A DNA stretch of 9,074 bases from an uncultured Cellvibrio sp. Its GTDB lineage: Bacteria > Pseudomonadota > Gammaproteobacteria > Pseudomonadales > Cellvibrionaceae. The translations under genes were made by a program, and so were the position numbers. Within the stretch, counting starts at the first letter, position 1, and the number at the start of each line of letters is the position of its first letter. The notes under the pieces are model-generated. The model did no database searches and was not told where the DNA came from. It saw only the letters and a list, made by a program, of their open reading frames with translations. The DNA is taken from contig CAMLRJ010000103.1 in the NCBI GenBank assembly GCA_946482345.1, positions 1 to 9,074 of the forward strand, given 5' to 3'. Positions 6,298 through 9,074 of this stretch are shown here, one piece after another.

Positions 6298-7896
6298 TCA
6301 TCTAACCGCCCATGATTTTTTTAAGTATAAATCCGTATAGACACCAATAATGTTGTACCTATGCTTCAAATAATAATTAAACGCATTTCTATTTATTAGG
6401 GAGTTGAAGTACATTGGGTCCTCTTTCTTTAAATCATTTATAAATAAATTTCTTGTCTTTATATAAAGATCAAGAGGAAGCACTTTTCTAGCCATATTTT
6501 TTATGGATGCAAGTAGTAGTCCTCGCTCCGCTCCATTACTATTAGGACACATATGAATATGTATATGATCGACACATTCCATGTAAAATTTTTGTATCCA
6601 ATCCTTAAACCAAATTCGTCCCCTCCTGAGATCTAATGGAACATCCGTCCAAAACTCAAAGAACTCCTTATCCCAAAGGGGCATCCACCACTCATAATCA
6701 AAAAATTCATAAACACGAACAGAATTGGCAATATACTTGGCTTGTCTTTCCTGCCAGTCCCACAATTCATAAGCATTGGCCAGTGACACTTTGGAGTCTT
6801 CAATATCAATTGATATTCGATTTTTGACGCGATTGAACAAGATATCCTTATCAATATTCTGCACCATCTTAATTGGGACATTAGTGTAATGGTCTTGGAA
6901 AACTGACTCTAAAAGATCACTTTCCGAACCTTTTTTGTCTTGAAATATCCAATCAGGTATGTGGCTACCTGCAACAAAATCACCAGAGTGCCCCGGAACA
7001 AAAATGCAATTATTTTCTACAAGATTTTTATTTTTAAGTAACTTAACTGCTAGCCAATCTTGTATATGAGGTAAACTCGTACAATTCGCAGCATATGCTT
7101 GATATTTATTTGCACACACTCCATTCCAATGCTCTTTCCAAAGCTCTTCACTATACTCTACCATAAGCCATTTAAGCCCGAGAGATTCTGCCACCATTCG
7201 GCTGAAGTTCGCTTCTTTATTATTGATTCGGCCATAAGTAAAGCACAATAAATTGGGATAGTTTTTTCTCTTGAGCATTGCAGCAATCAAGCGCGAATCG
7301 TATCCCCCACTTAATGGAATAACAATCTGCCGACCATTCGCATAAGCGATCAGTCTGTCAATCACACTCTCAAAAGCATTTTGTAATTTCTGTTGCAAAG
7401 TTTCGATATTGTATTCCCTGGGTTCATAATGAATAAATTGAAAGTAACGGTTCCTTTCAACATCTATATGGTCATTATTAAAACTAAAAGTAACAGTTTC
7501 ACCAGCCAAAATTTGTTTGATAGGCGCATACAGCGTATCGTCGCCTGTAACATACCCGGTGAGGAGAAACTCGTCCTGTGCAATCGGATCCATGCTTTGA
7601 CACAACAGCTCCTCTTTGATCCATTCTGCACTATCAGATAGCCATAATTTATTTTCCTGTATCGCATAAAAAAGGGGCATGGATCGAATTCTATCTACCC
7701 CAGCATTTACGACACTACCGTCTTCGATAACAAACGAAAAAAAACCTTGAAGATTTGCAATATTTTGGTCAAGAAACATCTCTGGTGAGGCGATTTCTTT
7801 ATTATAGAACGGGGCGCCCCGAACATGTATTAATTTATCGGCAACAGACGAAGATGACCATCCATTACAAAAATAACGAGATACAAGAGCGATCAT
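6298..7896 (-). CDS. Asparagine-synthase-like amide-forming enzyme lacking the glutaminase cysteine
   Basis: The 532-residue protein has the AsnB two-domain layout. The N-terminal 150 or so residues resemble the Ntn glutaminase fold: a GFFSFVIEDG strand (51-60), DRIRSMPLFYA (68-78) and a LTGYVTGDDTLYAPIKQILAGE segment (112-133). However, it begins MIALVS, with no Cys at position 2 and no HNG glutamine-binding motif. The C-terminal synthetase domain is intact by eye: ATP pyrophosphatase loop SGGYDS (196-201), GHSGDFVAGS (302-311), RQAKYIANSVRVYEFF (384-399) with PLWDKEF (406-412), and a C-terminal lysine in FKDW (430-433). AMP-forming amide synthesis is therefore expected, using free ammonia or another amine. 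In polysaccharide loci such proteins (for example WbpS of P. aeruginosa O6) are thought to amidate uronic acids; this role is inference here. Its ATG overlaps the flippase stop by four bases (ATGA), and AGGG (7904-7907) is seven bases upstream. Confidence 0.85.
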   Translation of the reverse strand: MIALVSRYFCNGWSSSSVADKLIHVRGAPFYNKEIASPEMFLDQNIANLQGFFSFVIEDGSVVNAGVDRIRSMPLFYAIQENKLWLSDSAEWIKEELLCQSMDPIAQDEFLLTGYVTGDDTLYAPIKQILAGETVTFSFNNDHIDVERNRYFQFIHYEPREYNIETLQQKLQNAFESVIDRLIAYANGRQIVIPLSGGYDSRLIAAMLKRKNYPNLLCFTYGRINNKEANFSRMVAESLGLKWLMVEYSEELWKEHWNGVCANKYQAYAANCTSLPHIQDWLAVKLLKNKNLVENNCIFVPGHSGDFVAGSHIPDWIFQDKKGSESDLLESVFQDHYTNVPIKMVQNIDKDILFNRVKNRISIDIEDSKVSLANAYELWDWQERQAKYIANSVRVYEFFDYEWWMPLWDKEFFEFWTDVPLDLRRGRIWFKDWIQKFYMECVDHIHIHMCPNSNGAERGLLLASIKNMARKVLPLDLYIKTRNLFINDLKKEDPMYFNSLINRNAFNYYLKHRYNIIGVYTDLYLKKSWAVR

Positions 7897-9074
7897 ATCG
7901 TTACCCTGTTTTTATATAAATGAAAATAGCGGAGAAGAACTAGTAATATTGAAATTACAAAAGCAAATTCAAATACAAAATTTATTTCAACGAAGAATCC
8001 AATAATAATTGGGGAACAAATCAAGATAGAAACAAATAAATCCGATATAAATTGTTTAAACAGATCACTCAATCTATTGCTACATAAATAATTTATAACG
8101 ATCATTAAAACTATCCAGCAAATCATGCTAGTAATTGAAAATAAGGCTACAGTAAAGTAAACATCTCCATATGTGGCGCCACAATATATAGATGAAATAC
8201 GGACCACCAACAAAACGATTTGAAAAACTACTGCCAAGTGCTGTTTTTCAAACACTTCCAAAAGAACACTTGTTGGAGATGTGATAAACACCACATATAG
8301 CCAAGGCACCATCCATTGAGCAAACTCACCAGCCTGCTCCCATCTGCTTCCAAATATTGCAGAAAATAATTCCGGCCCTGTAAGCAATAAAATAAACATT
8401 GGGGGCATGGCAATAGCCGACAAATTTTTCTGGACATTTGAAACCAATTTACTAACCCGCTGTTCCCTATGTGCTTTGGCAGCATCCGACAAAAATACAT
8501 CAGCAACTGCATTCCCAATAATAGACATTGGCAACGCCAAAACTCTATGGGTTAATGCATAGATTCCTACAACCGCAGGGTTGAACAATGCAGCGAATAA
8601 TACCGGCGGCAGCTGCATACCTACAGTATTGAATAATGCTCCCCAAGTTGAAACCATCGGAAATTTTTTATACCTACGCAATACCCACCAAATTCTGCTC
8701 ATGCGGATATTACATTTTTTAATATCGGAGTAAATGGATTTGCCTAATGATATTACCCCAGCTCCCTGACCAATAGGATGCCCCAATACCAGCCCCATAT
8801 TTCCATATTTATAGGCTAAAGCTTGAAAAAGAACCGTTACACTTGCTTGCTTTATCTTTGCACTGGCGACACTTGGAAATTTCTTCGCTCTTATTGCCCA
8901 ATAGTTGAGTATGTTGTAAACACCTATTACAAACACGCTTATAGGGACCAGAAATAAAAACGTTGCATCTCCAGAGATATTTAAATTATTTTTTAAAAAG
9001 TTATAAGTTAAATATACAACTATTGCAGACAAGACAGATACAAGCACTAAAATCAAAAGCGACGCAATGAAAAC
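7893..9074 (-). CDS. wzx: Wzx-type lipid-linked oligosaccharide flippase (partial, N-terminus outside window)
   Basis: The frame is open to the right edge, giving 393 C-terminal residues of a polytopic membrane protein. Family members are about 420-490 residues, so a few dozen to about 100 N-terminal residues are missing. A TTG at 9054-9056 is internal and not a supported start. About ten hydrophobic spans can be seen, for example around visible residues 1-25, 38-58, 145-166, 219-240, 255-272, 280-298, 305-330, 345-362 and 365-385. The most diagnostic part is KFPMVSTWGALFNTVG (137-152) followed by NPAVVGIYALTHRVLALP (165-182) and the AVADVFLSDAAKAHRE region (189-204). This is the typical signature of the polysaccharide-biosynthesis/MOP flippase families. 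It would move undecaprenyl-diphosphate-linked repeat units across the inner membrane for the polymerase encoded downstream. Its stop codon overlaps the start of the asparagine-synthase-like gene. Confidence 0.9.
   Translation of the reverse strand, partial: VFIASLLILVLVSVLSAIVVYLTYNFLKNNLNISGDATFLFLVPISVFVIGVYNILNYWAIRAKKFPSVASAKIKQASVTVLFQALAYKYGNMGLVLGHPIGQGAGVISLGKSIYSDIKKCNIRMSRIWWVLRRYKKFPMVSTWGALFNTVGMQLPPVLFAALFNPAVVGIYALTHRVLALPMSIIGNAVADVFLSDAAKAHREQRVSKLVSNVQKNLSAIAMPPMFILLLTGPELFSAIFGSRWEQAGEFAQWMVPWLYVVFITSPTSVLLEVFEKQHLAVVFQIVLLVVRISSIYCGATYGDVYFTVALFSITSMICWIVLMIVINYLCSNRLSDLFKQFISDLFVSILICSPIIIGFFVEINFVFEFAFVISILLVLLRYFHLYKNRVTI
7904..7907 (-). promoter_or_regulatory. Ribosome binding site of the asparagine-synthase-like gene, inside the flippase gene
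   Basis: AGGG on the minus strand lies seven bases before the ATG at 7894-7896 and within the last codons of the flippase gene. With the ATGA stop/start overlap it argues that this start is genuine, and so that the missing cysteine is not an artefact of start choice. Confidence 0.6.

Noticed and set aside
6302..6312. GGCGGTTAG, resembling the ops/JUMPStart element (GGCGGTAG) of polysaccharide operons
   Set aside because: It has an extra base, lies in the last codons of a gene in mid-operon and lacks the rest of the element, so it is probably coincidental.
7464..7667. Alternative minus-strand frame within the asparagine-synthase-like gene
   Set aside because: It lies wholly inside a gene with clear family motifs in a different frame; treated as a shadow rather than a frameshift, since the main frame is continuous.
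7893..9056. Complete flippase starting at TTG 9054-9056
   Set aside because: The frame remains open to the window edge with hydrophobic residues, and the protein would be short of the family length; the gene is partial instead.
1..9074. Mobile elements, CRISPR array, tRNA or rRNA
   Set aside because: Nothing resembling transposase domains, terminal inverted repeats, regularly spaced repeats or RNA gene cores was seen on either strand.

Overview
The window is an AT-rich stretch of a bacterial surface-polysaccharide (O-antigen or capsule type) locus. All seven recognisable genes lie on the minus strand, so transcription runs from the right end to the left. In that order they are: a Wzx-type flippase (N-terminus outside the window), an asparagine-synthase-like protein without a glutaminase cysteine, a two-domain protein joining a class II glutamine amidotransferase to an N-acetyl-sugar amidotransferase of the PseA/WbpG/LfnA type, a GT4-like glycosyltransferase, a Wzy-like polymerase, a second GT4 glycosyltransferase, and the first 174 codons of an extended SDR sugar-nucleotide reductase/epimerase (cut by the left edge). 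No RNA gene, IS element, CRISPR array or integrase was seen.

Organism: a Gram-negative bacterium, most likely a gammaproteobacterium. A Wzx/Wzy pair followed by glycosyltransferases and a WbpV-like reductase recalls the 3' half of Pseudomonas O-antigen loci, where the reductase usually precedes the initiating transferase (WbpL) and WbpM. That genus assignment is inference. Low GC is usual for such loci and does not identify the host.

Layout: 7893-9074 flippase; 6298-7896 asparagine-synthase-like gene, sharing a 4-base ATGA overlap with the flippase; 6043-6297, the only long gap (255 bases); 4219-6042 fused amidotransferase, where the start is set at the Met-Cys that gives the catalytic N-terminal cysteine; 3081-4184 glycosyltransferase; 1736-3088 polymerase, overlapping the previous gene by 8 bases; 1643-1735, a 93-base gap; 539-1642 glycosyltransferase; 2-523 reductase.

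How the genes fit together (inference): a sugar nucleotide is reduced or epimerised by the SDR enzyme and sugars are added to the lipid carrier by the two glycosyltransferases. The fused amidotransferase probably converts an N-acetyl group into an acetamidino group using its own glutamine-derived ammonia. The asparagine-synthase-like protein probably makes an amide on a sugar acid or a related residue. Wzx flips the repeat unit and Wzy polymerises it. The two neighbouring nitrogen-transfer genes, one with a fused and apparently intact glutaminase and one with a glutaminase-like domain that lacks its nucleophile, are the most interesting part of the window. The rest is a recognisable polysaccharide cluster, and no wholly new system could be demonstrated from the sequence alone.
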